NCBI RefSeq assembly: GCF_964275005.1
Contig: NC_092698.1
Coordinates: forward strand, 32,994,162 to 33,058,161
Reading direction: 5' to 3'
Source of the DNA: Diadema setosum
Lineage: Eukaryota > Echinodermata > Echinoidea > Diadematoida > Diadematidae
DNA length: 64,000 bases
The position numbers and the translations under genes are program-made. This document shows, in pieces, positions 9,652 to 23,400 of this stretch (the first letter of the stretch is position 1; every line of letters starts with the position of its first letter). A model generated the notes under the pieces. The model saw only the letters and a list, made by a program, of their open reading frames with translations, was not told the DNA's origin and ran no database searches.

Positions 9652-9816
9652 TTCTATTAACTGTTATCCCGTTGTTAGCCCGTTGTTATCCTGTGACCTT
9701 GTGACCTTGCTAGCCCGGTGTTATCCTGTGACCTTGTGACTATTCACTCTTGACCTCACTCTGCAACTTTAGCAGTTCTCCTGACTGGAGGAATTCAAAC
9801 AAAGAAGAAGAAGAAG
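9652..9816 (+). other. LINE 3' UTR and AAG-repeat tail
   Basis: A short GT-rich UTR with two copies of a ~21-bp gttatcctgtgaccttgtgac word is followed by caaacaaagaagaagaagaag ending at 9816. Short microsatellite tails instead of poly(A) are typical of CR1/L2/Jockey-like elements. The DNA changes character (CpG-rich) immediately after. Confidence 0.7.
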
Positions 9817-10117
9817 TACGGAGTACGTGACCCGGCGATTTCGCCCCTTGCTGTTTGTCGCAAGTCGGGCTTTGATTGAGCAATGCAAGCCCACAAGCTG
9901 GACTCTCTGGCTCTAACGTTAGCTCTCGTTGCAATGAAGTAGATTGGAACTAGAACAGTAGAAATAAGGCTACCATTAGAACCTAGACATTTTATAGCAC
10001 AACCCAGTAATGCCCAGCATGCGCATGATTGAACACGGTCATTTCACGGATTTACCCCGGCGGCAGACCAGACGCAGACGCCGTACGACACAGCTATAAA
10101 CGCCAACGGTTAGCTGT

Positions 10118-10154
<37 letters not shown>

Positions 10155-10849
10155 GTAACAAGTGAAGTGTAACTGTAACTTTAACAAGTTAGAAAGGCCA
10201 GTTAATAAAAGTATGTTGTCTTAATAACATGAATGGAATAAGATAAGCTCGAACATCATGGATCAACAGCTGATTAAAATTTCCGTTTGAAACCCAGGGC
10301 CCACCAAACTAAACTGGCTGGTGAAATTATGATACTAACATTACTTGTTGGAGCTAAAGACTAGTTTCAGTCTACTTTTATTTACTAGCAAGAACAAGGA
10401 CTAGGGTCAAGGAGTAGACCTCTAAAGTCAAAGCAAGTTGCCCATTTTTTGACCGCCTAATTGTGGAAGCAATTTAGCTAGCATGATTTGAACGCCTGCG
10501 CTGCAGTAGTAACTCACTAACTGCACCCATCGTTCGAACGCCTGCTCCCATCATTCGACCCCTAGCATATGCCCGAGACCATGCTTCGAATTTGCGATGT
10601 ACCTCTGTGCACTGCCTATGAATGGATTAGTGCACATGCCATGATCGACAAAATGTCAAATGTTCAGGGGAGCCAAATAACATGGCGGCCAAAAGCACTA
10701 TATAGCGAATGGGATAGCCTTTCCTTTGACATGCCGTGGTGGCTTCATTTTTGGAGTAAGACAGTTGGGATTTGGACAGGACATCACTTAACATATTATT
10801 TGACTATTAATCCAAAAAAGTCATTTTCACCAAAATTGCAGATACTATT
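9817..10849. other. Non-coding stretch between LINE and foldback
   Basis: A CpG-containing start (gtacgtgacccggcgatttcg) is followed by AT-rich DNA with a 33-nt A run at 10119-10151. Three similar gaacgcctgc / cgttcgaacgcctgctc words lie at 10490-10560. The phrase atggcggccaaa near 10681 resembles a carrier start but has no splice donor after it. No exon is supported. Confidence 0.35.
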
Positions 10850-10851
10850 AG

Positions 10852-10990
10852 TTACCCCCTGCTTGTTCACGAAATACGGGCAAATATCTACGGTCTGGTG
10901 CCATATTCCATGAGGCCGGAGGCCAAATGGAATATGGCACCTGACCGTAGATATTTCCTGTATTTCGTAAGAACAAGCAGGGGGTAGGGG
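10852..10990. repeat. Near-perfect foldback, ~65-bp arms
   Basis: The left arm (accccctgcttgttc...gaaatacggg...tatctacggt...gccatattccat) is repeated inverted on the right (atggaatatggcac...accgtagata...gtatttcg...gaacaagcaggggg) around a centre near 10917. Only a few mismatches and a short indel interrupt it. It may be a small inverted-repeat transposon or an inverted duplication; no target duplication was recognised. Confidence 0.8.
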
Positions 10991-11324
10991 GGACCTAACG
11001 ATTTTATCTTTTAGTGTAAGTGCTAACCTTCTTCTCGCTGATTTCCCCTCGTGAATGATGTTGAAATCGCCGGCTGTCAGCCATGACCATGTTGACTTGG
11101 GCCTACCTCTCGCGAGCTGATTACTGTATGCGCGCATACAAATACGTACTCGCCATAAGATACTGCAGTAGCCAGATATACGTAAGTTGCCGTTGTCGTT
11201 TATCAAGCGTTTAGTGGTCTCGGGTTATGTGCGTAATATGCTTGAGGACCGCGCGCTGTCCATTTGTTTTGTACAGGATTAGTGCGCACTTTCCTTTGGT
11301 ACACGCGCAGCTAGCTGTGTAATA

Positions 11325-11425
11325 TCATGACGTCATATCACGGAATATATTCAGTGGTAGATTTAGGGCATGCGCACAATATGACCTCATCACGGAATAG
11401 GGGATATATTCAGTGGTTGATTGAC
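11325..11425. repeat. Short diverged direct duplication
   Basis: The word atcacggaatatattcagtggtagattta (about 11336) recurs as atcacggaataggggatatattcagtggttgatt (about 11391), with cgtcata/cctcat preceding each. A local tandem duplication of about 50 bp. Confidence 0.6.
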
Positions 11426-11879
11426 CAATGAGATTACAGAATTCACGATCACTAAAAGATAAAAGGTCTTGTCACCCCAGCGACGATATGTTGAGGCTAA
11501 ACCATGGTGAAAATGGCAAATCCTGGCACGGGTGGCATGCAAGTATAAATAGCGCGTAAAAGCAGAAGTTATCTCAAAAACTGCTGCCACCGTGGCTGTA
11601 GGTGTACACATTCAGTGCAGAAAAACGGACAAATAACCTCGAAACTTGGAATGATACAAGTCTATACATGTTGCTATGCAACTTTGCTTACCTGTTAATG
11701 TAACCTTGAACTGCTTATGTGAGCTGACCTTGGGAGGGTCGCGACAATGATTTCGGGGGTCCAGCGACTTGGCCCACTGTTGTGCTCTTCGGAACACTTG
11801 TGGAGGTAGTTGCATAGTTTGAATTTCACACTTGATTTGTGCCATTTTTTATTCATGAACTTGGAGAGAATGCACTTAC

Positions 11880-12835
11880 CTTTATATTCGTAAGAGTGGT
11901 CTATTCATGGAAACGGTCAAATCCTGGGCAACATGCTTTAATACTTACACAAGAAGATTGTACTCACGTAGGCCTATCTCAAGTTCTCAACTGGAAAAAT
12001 GGACAACTGACTTGGGAATGAGGTTCAGTGCTGACAAATGCCAAGTTATGAGTATTGATGCCAAATTCCCATACTTTTATCACATAAATGGGTACATTCT
12101 CAAGTAAATTACACATCACAACATCCATACCTTGGACTCACTACAATCAGACAATTGATGTATAGCAGATGAGCTCGGGTGGTCCTAATAGAATACTACA
12201 TCAACAGATTAGCGAAGGAGGCAAATACAGTGCTTGCACTAGTATTATGCAGGAATATCAACTTCTGCCCTGAGAACTGCAAGAGGACAGCATCCATTGC
12301 ATTGGTATGGTCAATCTTAGAGAACGGTGCATGTGTATGGGACCCGTATCTACAGAAAGACATCAAATGCTTAACGTTAGAAAGAGAGCTGCATGCAGTG
12401 ACTACACCTCCTGTGATCCAGGCTGTGTCACCCAAATGAAGGAGAAACTGAATCTGCCAATTCTTGCCTCGAGACACCAAGTCCTGAGATTAACATCCTT
12501 AGAACTTCAAAGTGGTCGAGGGGTTGGTCCCAGCCCTGTGTCTGTTGAAAATTTCCTTTCAAAAGTAAGACCAAAGTGAAATATTACAGAAAAGAAATTC
12601 TAGGATCTAGGATTGTAACGTAGACAACATTGTAGAGAAATATGTTACAAATCATGAAGTGTTTGTAAGTGTTACTCGGTAAGATTTGTTATTGTAAAAC
12701 AGAGCAACTGAAAAAATTCTCTCTTTTTTGTGAAAACAACTCTGGCTTGGAACCAGCTCCCCACCGAAGTTGTCAATAGCATATCACCTAAAGTGTTCAA
12801 AGCAAAGATTGAGAAGAGTCGTCTTCAATTTGACT
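11880..12835 (+). pseudogene. Decayed LINE reverse-transcriptase fragment
   Basis: Pieces in shifting frames read like the end of a Jockey/Rex/L2-type reverse transcriptase. Around 11980-12100 is QLEKWTTDLGMRFSADKCQV, matching the primer-grip region W..KW.M.F...KC.V. Around 12290-12360 is ALVWSILENGACVWDPYLQK, matching the common ALVRPILEYA..VWDPY motif. Around 12745-12832 is WNQLPTEVVNSISPKVFKAK and a short tail ending in a stop, the typical C-terminus. Frameshifts and stops separate them. It is unrelated in detail to the intact LINE upstream. Confidence 0.7.
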
Positions 12836-12839
12836 AGAG

Positions 12840-15409
12840 TATGTGTGCCCTCCTCACCCGGTGCTTTATACCGAAAGGTCCTGCACTGTACTACATCCAG
12901 ATCCAGATACAGAGTAGATCTTTCATCTACATCTTACAGTCTCTAATTCTACTTGAAAAGTGAGAATAGTGCCTCATGGGAAAATTTGAATCCATTGTCC
13001 CATAATTCTATTAATTGTCAGAAGCGTGAAGTGAAACACACTGACCGATTTTCACCTGTGTTAGACATTGCAGTCAAGCCTGAGGGGTCTTTTCTTGTGA
13101 TCAAATGCCTGACAAGAGCTTTATTCTTGCCTCACTGAAAAGCTTATAGCAAAAAAATGGCAAATAAAGAGAGATTTGTTAATGCCTACCACCATGACCA
13201 CTGGAAAATTTTAAGAATGGTGCATATGTACCTGAATCAGCAAAGCTGATTATCGATGAACACTTGGGTGTTGTGATACAATGTTTACAAATCCATACAT
13301 ATTGTAGGGTTGAATGAGCTTGTGAATACGCTTTGCTTGAATGGTTTTATCCCCATTATTTATCAACAACACCTAAATGTACACAAAAAGTAGAATACTA
13401 GGCTATTTCAGTATTAAATTCATGGTACACTTCCACCAACTTGCTGGCATCATTTGTTGAAGGAAAACAAATTTGTGTTTTATGACAGTATATAAATTTT
13501 CATTGTGTACTGTGTGAATTCAGCCATTTGCTTTGTTGAAATTCATTGCCTGTTTTCCAACTTTATATGAATATTCTAGAGAGGCTGAACTCAAGAATGG
13601 CAGATTGATTCATCGAGGAAATCTTAAAACTGGTTTGTGCATATGTTCAGTATAAAGATTGGCATGAACACAAATTTTACTGGAAATAGTTCACATTGAA
13701 ATTTACATGCTTATAATCACAATAGTCTGTGATATCATCATCCTAAAGTCTCCCACGGAATTCTAAAGTGCAATGGAAGAAGATGTATGAGTTCGTACAC
13801 ACTTTAGAAAACTGTGGTTCAGAGTGTCACAAATATTTACAGACTTGTAGTGTACTGTATGAGTGAAAATGAGCATGATGCAAATGTTGTTGTTTTTTTT
13901 TGCCTGTACACTACATTTATGTGACTGTATTATTCTTTCTATTATATTTTTTATTTCACAGAATTAAAACCAGCATTCATACAATTCATCTTCCCCAGCA
14001 GAAGGTGAAAAATCACTGGTGCAAATATTGCTGCTGTTACAGTACTAAGCAAAATGAATCAGAGACATTGAAAGTTAAAGGGATATAGAGGGAATGGCTG
14101 TGGAAAATGATGGGGTAGATTTTAGAAAAGATTTATTTTATATACAGGTAGCATCTGTTTTCTTTAATTCTTTAGATCTGTCTTAATAATCTGTACTACC
14201 TTTAGCATGTTTTAAAAGCAATGTTCAGACCTGACTCAAAACCTATGCCCCTCCCCAAAGTGGAAATTAAAAACCCAAAATGAACAAGTGGATTAAACCT
14301 TTGGGCATACATGTCTGTCAATTTCCAGGTACATACATGTATAGGAGAGGTAGTCAAACTCATGTCAGTTCATTTTACATATGGGTTTTTGCAAGTTTTG
14401 CAAAAGATAAAGATGAATGTATGCACATTGATGTGATATCTGCAATAGCAAAATGTTATATTGGAGTTTCAAAATGTGCTGGGAGTGGGTGAGGGTCAAA
14501 ATTTGCATGCTTTGTTCAGTTATCCACACATGATCATGATCTTTGATCATACTTGTAAAAGTATTGCACTTACCAGTGTAAACATTTAAGCATGCAAACA
14601 TTTGAATAAACCAGCAAACAAAATCCCGGCAATTTGGGAACTGTCAATGCATTATGAAGATTTGAAAGGCAGCCACAGAGTCAAAGTTGGGATATAGGAA
14701 TAGACTGGAGTATTCCTTAGCCATGAATAAGGTGATTTACGTATGTACAATGTACTTTAGATATGTCCACAGTAAAAGCATACTTTTCAGGGATGTCAGG
14801 TTATTTTCTGATTCCACTGTGCAATCCCTGAATACAAAATGATATTTTAGAACACTTTATGTGTGTGATAACTTTGCCCAAAAATTGTATTTAGAGTTTA
14901 TGCCAGAATTAAAGTTTTAGGGCCAGCATACGTAATATAGGTTAGTGTTTATGACATCACGCAGTAATGTCAGTGCCTCACAATTCTACCATTGATGATT
15001 TGTACACCAAAGTGTCAAAGCTTACAATTTCTTTTACCCAATAATTTAGCTGTTTGTCATTTTGTTTTTCACTAATTATAAGCCTGATATATTTACTTGT
15101 CAAACATGGCAGACATGGGGCATGAAACCATCACAGTGTCTTACAGTCATACCGTACTGAATGCATACATATATGTACTTTGATTGTAATATGTTTCACG
15201 AATCGTGATAATGGTGGCAAACTTTTAAGTTTACAATTCTGCGCTATCTTTCTGAGCGATCCTAAGTGAACTTCTACAATTCTGTGTTCATTCAGTGTCG
15301 GTCTGTCAGTAGTGTCAAATTGTACAATTTAAATGATTGACATTCATTTTCTCAAATTGAATCTTGTAGTCCTAACTGTGAATGTATTGATATCTTTTTG
15401 TTCCCAAAG
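12840..15409. other. Non-coding DNA before the first visible carrier exon
   Basis: AT-rich DNA without convincing exons. The carrier's first coding exon (expected to be only about five codons) must lie upstream of 15410, but no ATG-GCN followed by a good splice donor could be chosen. The ORFs around 12953 and 13900 match nothing recognised. Confidence 0.4.
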
Positions 15410-15466
15410 GCAATGCATCTTGTAAAGAGAGCGGATCCCGTGCACCTTCGCCATGTCTTTAACAAG
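15410..15466 (+). CDS. slc25a12/slc25a13: Carrier exon 2 (first visible)
   Basis: Follows ttcccaaag and ends before gtttgt; phase 0 at both ends, 19 codons reading [24 protein letters not shown] and LR..F match the start of citrin, whose second exon has the same extent. It contains an in-frame ATG at 15413 that could serve as the start if the first exon were non-coding. Confidence 0.85.
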
Positions 15467-17388
15467 GTTTGTATCTCTTCTTTCTGCTCAAAACTTTTCA
15501 GCTGAACGAAATCAGTCACAAGCAACTGCATCCAGAAAGCTCTTCAGCAAAAGTATTACACCCACATTTTGTTGAGCATAGAACCTTTTAGCAAACTTCT
15601 TATGATGGGGCAGTTGGTTGCAAATAAAAATGTATCACATTTGTTGCAGGTATAATTCTTAATCTCTAAATGCACAGTGGGTTAGGGGCTATGGCGAACC
15701 CAAATACGGGTCCCCAAATTAGGAGATTGTTGTTAAAGAAGTCTTGATTAAGGCTATCCCTGAATTTCAAGATCTTTAGAATAGTTTGCCATAGAGTGCC
15801 ATGAAGGTAAATTGCACTGACCAGGTAAGTGCAAGACCCACTGGTTTCTTTTTGGGCTGTACCGATACTTTGTTCAAATTTGCATTAGGGTGTCAGCTCA
15901 CTTGCAGGAGCACAGAGCAGTAGTGTTATCTTTTATAGTGCAATAAGATGGAAAAAAAAACTTTACTTTGTGTGAGGGGGAGACTTCCTGGAATTTGCTA
16001 TTGTTAAGAAGGAGGAGAAAAAAAAAGATATACACCATTCATTTGATTTGTGAGGTTCAATGTGTCATGCTTAGTACTTCTTTGTATTCAATAGAATATA
16101 ATCAATTTTTAAATGAAGTGGAACTTGGTTTTTCCTTGTTTGTTTGTTTGTTTGCTAAATCCACCTTTCTATTTGATTTCAAAAGTTTTACAGTGATTTT
16201 TGTCCGATGCTGTGTATACTATAAAGGAAAGGTACTGTATGGTTAGGGCTCTTAAATTTTTATAGAAAAAGACAGACAGCCAGCTGACAGTGGCACGTCA
16301 TAAATTTGTGAAATACAGACATTGTGGTTGAAATTGCAATTAAGAATGACTGGATACACTTGTATGTGACATATTTGAGGATGACACATTGTTGAAATGT
16401 CATTTTTTTTTTTTTTGTAATAGATGGCTTTTGTGTGTGTTGTGGGAAACTAGGAAAAATGCTAGTTGCTAATAATAGATTATTGTACGATTTAGAAATT
16501 ATGTGTTTCCTGTGCCTCATGCTTAGTGCACATATGGAATAGTTGTTGTTGATACCAGTGCCCAACCCCACTGCACTGGTGGAAATCCTTGTTTCTATTT
16601 TTTTTCTCTATCTCCCTCTCTCTCTATCTCTCTCTCTCCCTCTCTGTCTTTTCTTCTTTCTTTTTTTTTTTTTCTGGGGGTGGGGTTGTAGGGCATGGTG
16701 AGAATACAATCTTATGTATTGAATTTGAGGTACATGTGAATATACAAGTGTTAGTGTACGAATTGTACTGTACATGTTCTCTATATTTCATACAAGACTG
16801 AATATGACCATATTTACAGTAGCATGATGATAAAGCTTTTTATACATATTATATCTACACTAGTACTACATGTATTACATGTCTTGATTGATGTAGAATG
16901 AAAAGAGATTTATTAAATGTAATGATATAATAATAAATGATACTTGACAGGCACAAATTTACTCATTTTGAACTACTGAAAGGGGCATCAGCTCTCTGCC
17001 ATTTTTATGAGTCAGACTTGATTGGATTACATTTGTATGAAGATGTAGTTATACAAAAATGACTTATTCATGTCACAGACATCAGTTGTATTACACGTAG
17101 GTCATCATTGCATAAAGACAACTTTAAAAATGTTGGATTTTTAATTAATTCAGTCAAATTCTTTCCATTGCAGATTGTCACTTTAAAGAAAAAAAAATCT
17201 GATGCTGTTCCAACATTATATATCATGCACAGCATACACACAGAAACAAGTTCCAGCTGTAGTGTGTCAATTCTGGCATTATTTGATGAGGATTAAGGTA
17301 TTGTTTGTCCACTGGGGATGTCATTGTGTATTGTGAGTTTTTGTCTTGGATCAGAAATTCCAATCAAAGAGTGAACTTACAATGTGCA

Positions 17389-17424
<36 letters not shown>

Positions 17425-20400
17425 TAAATAAACTTTTTAATGGAATCAGTAGTGCACAGAATGAAAGTACAATACAGATAAAAGTGACCAATAGTTTATA
17501 GTTCAAGTAGAATGGTAATGTAGAATTTACAAGCACACTTTTGTGATTGGAGGAAGTGGATAGCGACTTGTCTTGTGGCAACTGCATGTAAATGGTACTA
17601 TCATTACGCCTCTATATGTTCAGTACTGGAAAGCTGAATCAAGCATCCAAATCAAGTGATGCATTCAAAGTTGGGGTGAATATCCATTATGGAGACTGAG
17701 TAGCTTGTGAGGTCATGTGACTACATGTGATTATTGTTTCATGCTGATACCAGTTTGCAGTCTGTACCAAAGGGATATGTATGTATTTCTGTTCATTCAA
17801 CAATATTGTCCGCTCTCCTTTCACATCAGCATGCCAGCATCGAGCAGAGCGGGGAGCGCTTTATGACACCGGAGGACTTCATCAGGGGTTACCTCAACAT
17901 GCAGCCGGAGAGGAACTACAATCCGGACACCCTCAAGTTGCTGGCGGGCGTGGCAGACCAGACTAAGGATGGGTACGTTCTTGCAGTGGCTGCAGCAGTG
18001 TTGTGAATGTTGCAAAATGTTACTGTGCCCACAGAATCTGTCCAGATGATTCCCTTCTAGAATAACCGGAAGTTTCTGTTTAAAGCATAAATATGAAAAG
18101 CACTGGCCCTTCTTTTGAGAGCTAGCATCATCTTTTTTGGTGCATTGCTGTCTGTGCAAAAAGAAAAGAAAGAAAAAAAGATACCCTGGTATCAGAGTGC
18201 AGCTGGCATTATACAAAATTGACCTCAATTATCCTCATGAATGCCAAATGACAGTGCTGTACTAGGAAAATACAGCTAAACATTTGTGTTGCAGTAATTT
18301 GAGCAACACTTGAAAACAAAAAAGACAAGAAAAAATATTGATAATGTCCACCAAAATGTTTATAAATTCTTGAAAATATGTGCAATATCATGTATGGTGT
18401 AGTTTGGGCTCTTCATTAGGAAACATGAGTATTTCAAAAGATGATAATCTATTTTAGTCAGTTCATTTTGGTCTGGAATTTCACATTCTGAATAACAATT
18501 TCTTAGATGGCTTCACACCCATTTTCATTGTGCTGTAATGTTTAAGATTATGAATCACAGCGAGGAAAAGCTGATTGAAAACAAAATGAAATGAAATGTC
18601 TGTTTAAAGGGATCATATAGTTTTGGTTGAGACCTAATTTCAGGTTTCTAACATTTTTTGGTGAGATAATGAGAAACCTTTTATGAAATATGAAAGAGCA
18701 TGTAATTCCATGGGGAATTCAACGTTTATTTGATGAAAATTGGTTTTGAAATGGCTGAGATATCCAAAACAGAGCGATTCTAATAAAGTGTGGGACCCAC
18801 CTTTTATTACGATCGCTTTGTTTTACTTTGTTTTTGGATGTTTCAGTCATTCCAAACCCAATTTTCATCAAATAAACTTTGAATTCCTCTTAAAATGGTA
18901 TGCTCTGTACTATTTCATAAGTGCTTTCTTGGTATCTCGCAAAAAAATTAAAAGCCCAATTCTCATCTCCACTAATACTGTAGTTCTATTATATCAGATG
19001 TGACAGAATTCAAATAATTCAAAAGTAACATAAAAATGTGTAGATTTTATGAAATTACAATCATGATTCAAACTCATCCAGTCATTTCCAGCAAATATCC
19101 TTTAAAATATCCTCAATTGGCAGAGTCTTTTACCATATTGTTCGTTTTTTGTTTTTTCAGCTCTAATTTTTGACTCTTTCTTTTGTGATGAGAGCATGAT
19201 TTAGTTCAAAAGATTTGCATGAAAGCATTCAAATGCTTTGGTTCAAAAGATTTGCATCAAAGCATTCAGATGATGTAGTTAATGATTTGCATCAAAGCAT
19301 TCACACAATGTATTTTTGTCATTTTTTTTTCTGTTCCCAGCTTGATTTCATTCATTGAGTTCCAAGCCTTTGAGGCCATGTTGTGTTCTCCTGATGCCCT
19401 TCATATGGTGGCCTTCCAACTCTTTGACACCAATGGTTCAGGCTTCGTCTCCTTCAGTAAGTCTTTATGACTGCATCCTTCACATTAACCCCACAAATTC
19501 CCAGAAACCACAGCTTTGCTATTTGTTTTTACTTAGTGTTTCATTAGGCAGACTAAGGTATCTCCTCTCATTTGAACTCTTTATTGTTCATTTGTATAAA
19601 TGCTTGTTTCAGTCACAGAATTTTCAAAAGCCTCCGAAATGATGAATTTATATCCAATCCTTGGGTTATAAGTTGTAACACGTCTTGGCAGAGGGAAGTT
19701 TTTGTTTCTCTTTCAAGCAGGCAGATTGGTTTATTTTTCTGTAGAATTAGAGCAGATTTAGTTAATTTGCCTGGTTCAGTTTAATCTTTCTTAACATGCA
19801 GTGAGAGTCAGAGGTGTCAATTTGATCAGTTACAACACGATGTTTTTTTGCAGTGCTCAAATTTTCCCATAGAATAGATTGGTTCGTGCTGCTCCTTGCA
19901 CTGCTCGCACTTGAAGTATTCATATATATATATTTGTTGATTTGGTGCTAGTCAAAGCAATCACTCTCAAACATAGCCATTCATTCAAAAGATATACCAT
20001 ATTGATAGGATACAGATAATTGTTGGTCTGTGATTGCACAAGCTGCAAGTCAAACAAGCAAATATTTGGCTGATTGATAAAAATAGGATAGAGTACATTG
20101 ACAGCAGACTTTTGTCAGCTTCCATTAACTTTGACCCACAGTGCACAGGATCAGTAATTAGTTTAAACTTGCATAATGTGTGGGTATGTACGTGTACGTT
20201 ACATGTGTGATTATGAGTATTGTGTTTGCACACACAAACATGCATGCATACCTACCTCTGTACAGGGCAATCCAGAGTGTATTTATGAATGAGATTTTTA
20301 TAAAAAGGATTTAGCCATGTGATAGTTCTCAGCAGGGTTGCTTTCCTTTTCATTAAATGCTATATTGTAAGAATGTGATGGTGCGGCATTGTTAACTCTG

Positions 20401-23400
20401 TAGATTAGATAGACATGTTTTATAGCATTGGAAGAAAAACAAATATGGTTTTTAATTTACTCATGATTAGAGTAGAGACTCTTTGTAGATAGGGTGCAGA
20501 TGTATCGTGTTATGCATACCACCAGGGTTGGATATCTACATTGTATGTTTAGGATGCCTGTAGGACATAATAGGTGATTGGCTCTAGACATACATGTAGA
20601 TAGAATTCATTGCATATTTATGTGAGTTCACTTCATGGTTAATAATTTGGAATCAATCCAGTGAACTGTACACAGCAGGCTTAACCTTGAACATATTCAG
20701 CATACTCTGTCAACAAAGCTAATTACAATGTCAAAAAATAGAAATGAATAGATGCTGCCAAGTGATAATGTAAAAGTTCATGGATCAGGTTCATGTGCTC
20801 ATTTTTATGCCCTCTTCCTACTTGAATATTCCGTTTTGCCGTACTACATTGTATGTTTTCATCCAAACAATAATTGCTCAAACTGACATTATATGCAGTC
20901 ATGGGTTTCACTCTTCTATCACACAAGTTTTCCCTGCCTGCTCATGTGAGCTAAATCTCTCGAAAGTACTTATTTGTGCATTTACATATTGTACATGAAT
21001 AGAAGCCCTGCTAATGCATACCTAAAAGAAACATAGATACTATAATTTGTTTGCTTGTTTTATATCATATTGTAGATCAGGTGTGGACTAAAAAGCCTGC
21101 ATGTTAACAGCTACAATTCCTTAGGTACTAAATATTTTGTTCATCGTGCATGTCCTTACCTAGTTGTGTATTTATGCCATGCAGAAGACAAATTTATTTT
21201 AGATTCATGAAAGAAAATCAGTTATGACAGGCTTGGCACAAATTGAAAATAGTGGTAGCTTCATCACCACTGGAGTCACCCATTCATTTGCCAATAGAAC
21301 CTATTGACCTTTTGACACTGTCATAGTTTGTCGTGGGTGCTTATTTAACCCCCCCCCCCCAAAAAAAAAAAAAAAAAAAAAAGTACCATGTGCCAGAAGT
21401 ATTCTTCCATGGTGAACTTTTGAAGGATAACTTTGAAAAAAAAAACACACACATTTTAGACCAGGGGGGGGGGGGGGGGGGGGTGTCATCTGACTAGATG
21501 GGGAACTAATCTTTTCTCACATGACTGCATCTTACTGAGTGTATTCTGAGGATTTTGGTACGGTGCATTTTATTTTTTCTTTGCTGAAAGCAACTTCCTT
21601 TATCTGTGACAGGAAATTGTGATGTAGTCTGGTATTGTATATGAGCAGTTGAAGTATTAAGGGAAAAATGTCCCTTCCTAGGAAACTTTGAAATGAATAG
21701 TAGAAAAAGAAAGAAGAAATGAAGAAGAGTTCACTTTAACCCTTTATTTTCCCAGGTACTTTGTTTAGCTATGCCAAGCATTTCCAATGAATATTCAGTA
21801 ATCCTTCTAAACTTGTCTGGTACATTTGGATCGTGACCCTGCACCACAAAACGAACAAAAAGTCACCAGTCATGGATTTTTAGTTAAAGTCAGATTCTGA
21901 AAGAACAGACTCTAAGCTTTAACATAATATATAACTCAATCCAAGTGGACTCTCCTAACCTATCTAAATATTGGAAAGAAAGTACACACCCTGGATAAGT
22001 GTGAACTGAGAAAAGAGGCTCTGAAGAACAGGGTCTATTCAAGCGTTTAATCTTTACCAAGTCGCACTGGCTGTGCGATGAATGGAACAAATAACAGGGT
22101 GATAAACACTAGAGCAACAACAATGAAGGGATTAACAGATTAAGCTGAAATTGTGCATGCCTTATCAACACATTCTGTTGATGATAAATGTCAACTTTCA
22201 AAGCAATAGCGTTATCCCTTCTAAAAGTTATTGGAGTTGAAAGTGATGAGCATGGACAGGGTTTTTAGCAAATATAAAGAGGACTCTTTAAGAAACACCT
22301 TATCACATTATTCCACTAAAGTGTTCCAGAAAAACTGCTGATAACCCAATTTCCTTTTCGTTTTATGATCCCAATCTTTAGTATGATGTAGAAGAAGACT
22401 TGTTCTTTCAGAAAATATGAAAAAGTCGAGATTGGCTAGGTTGACCTATTTCAACTATTTTCCGCTCTCACACAAAATCAGTGCGTGCGACTTTTTGTTC
22501 GTTTTGTGATGCATGGTCACATATACATGTAGATCAGCAAGCCCACTCAAGTGTAGCAGTGTACTTAAGTCCAATAAGAAGACCATGGTGACACGATAGG
22601 GATTAGGGGATTAGGTAATCTCTATTCATTGACATCTGAGCCAACAGGCAAGAGACCCTTTCAGCATGTTTGCAAATTGGCTAACAAAGTGCAGTAAGAA
22701 TTAAAATGCTCCGAGGTACCCAATATATGTATGGTTTCTCTTCATATGCAAACACCAAGATGTTGCTTTTATCTCAGTTTATTCACATTTCTTGCAAAAT
22801 GTGCTATTGCAACTGATTGACAAATTGCCCTACAGCAATGTATTGTAAATCAATGTTTGTCACTCAGTTGCAATAAAAACAACTCAATACAAGAATTTCA
22901 TCAAGTGAATATTAATTGATTATGCTGTTAATTTACTTATTTCGAGCAAAACAAAGATGAAAATACTTTGTGTTCTACTATCAGTCCTTGAAATTGACAA
23001 TTATCTTTATTTTATTATTATTCTTGTTTATTTGAACAGGTGAGTTCAAGGAAGTGTTTAGTTCCACAGAGGTGTTCCAGCGAATCCCTTTCAACTTTGA
23101 GTCGAGATTTGTTAAGCTTCACTTTGGTCAGGAGAAGAAAAAAGAGCTCAGTTTTGTGGAGTTCACGCAATTCCTGCACGTGAGTCTAAGAGTGCCACTC
23201 ATAATGCTGAACTACATGTATCTGTGTGTATTACTTTCAAATTTAGTATTTCTATAATGTGACATGTTGTACATGTACAAACAGGTTGCATCCTAATGAA
23301 CAATGGCAGGAATGTTTTATCAAATGAAATTTAAAAAACTCACTGTACCATGCTGTAATAATTGATGTGTCAAATATTACTTCACTTGTAATCAATGTGT

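Larger units (their letters stand above)
2840..9816 (+). mobile_element. LINE (non-LTR retrotransposon), both ORFs open, CR1/Jockey-superfamily type
   Basis: The element comprises a leader with no clear left boundary (2840 is a guess just after a TGTGAC microsatellite), ORF1 at 3947-6214, ORF2 at 6172-9651, a ~160-bp 3' UTR and a tail of AAG repeats ending at 9816. ORF1 carries a PHD finger and a coiled coil; ORF2 carries an AP-type endonuclease and reverse transcriptase. PHD-containing first ORFs are described in CR1-like elements. There is no LTR, no RNase H and no integrase. The 3' UTR repeats gttatcctgtgaccttgtgac (9689 and 9719 regions). No convincing target-site duplication was found. 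It lies upstream of the first visible carrier exon, possibly inside that gene's first intron. Confidence 0.85.

Noticed and set aside
10681..10704. ATGGCGGCCAAA as the missing first carrier exon
   Set aside because: It starts plausibly but no GT donor follows and a stop comes within a few codons.
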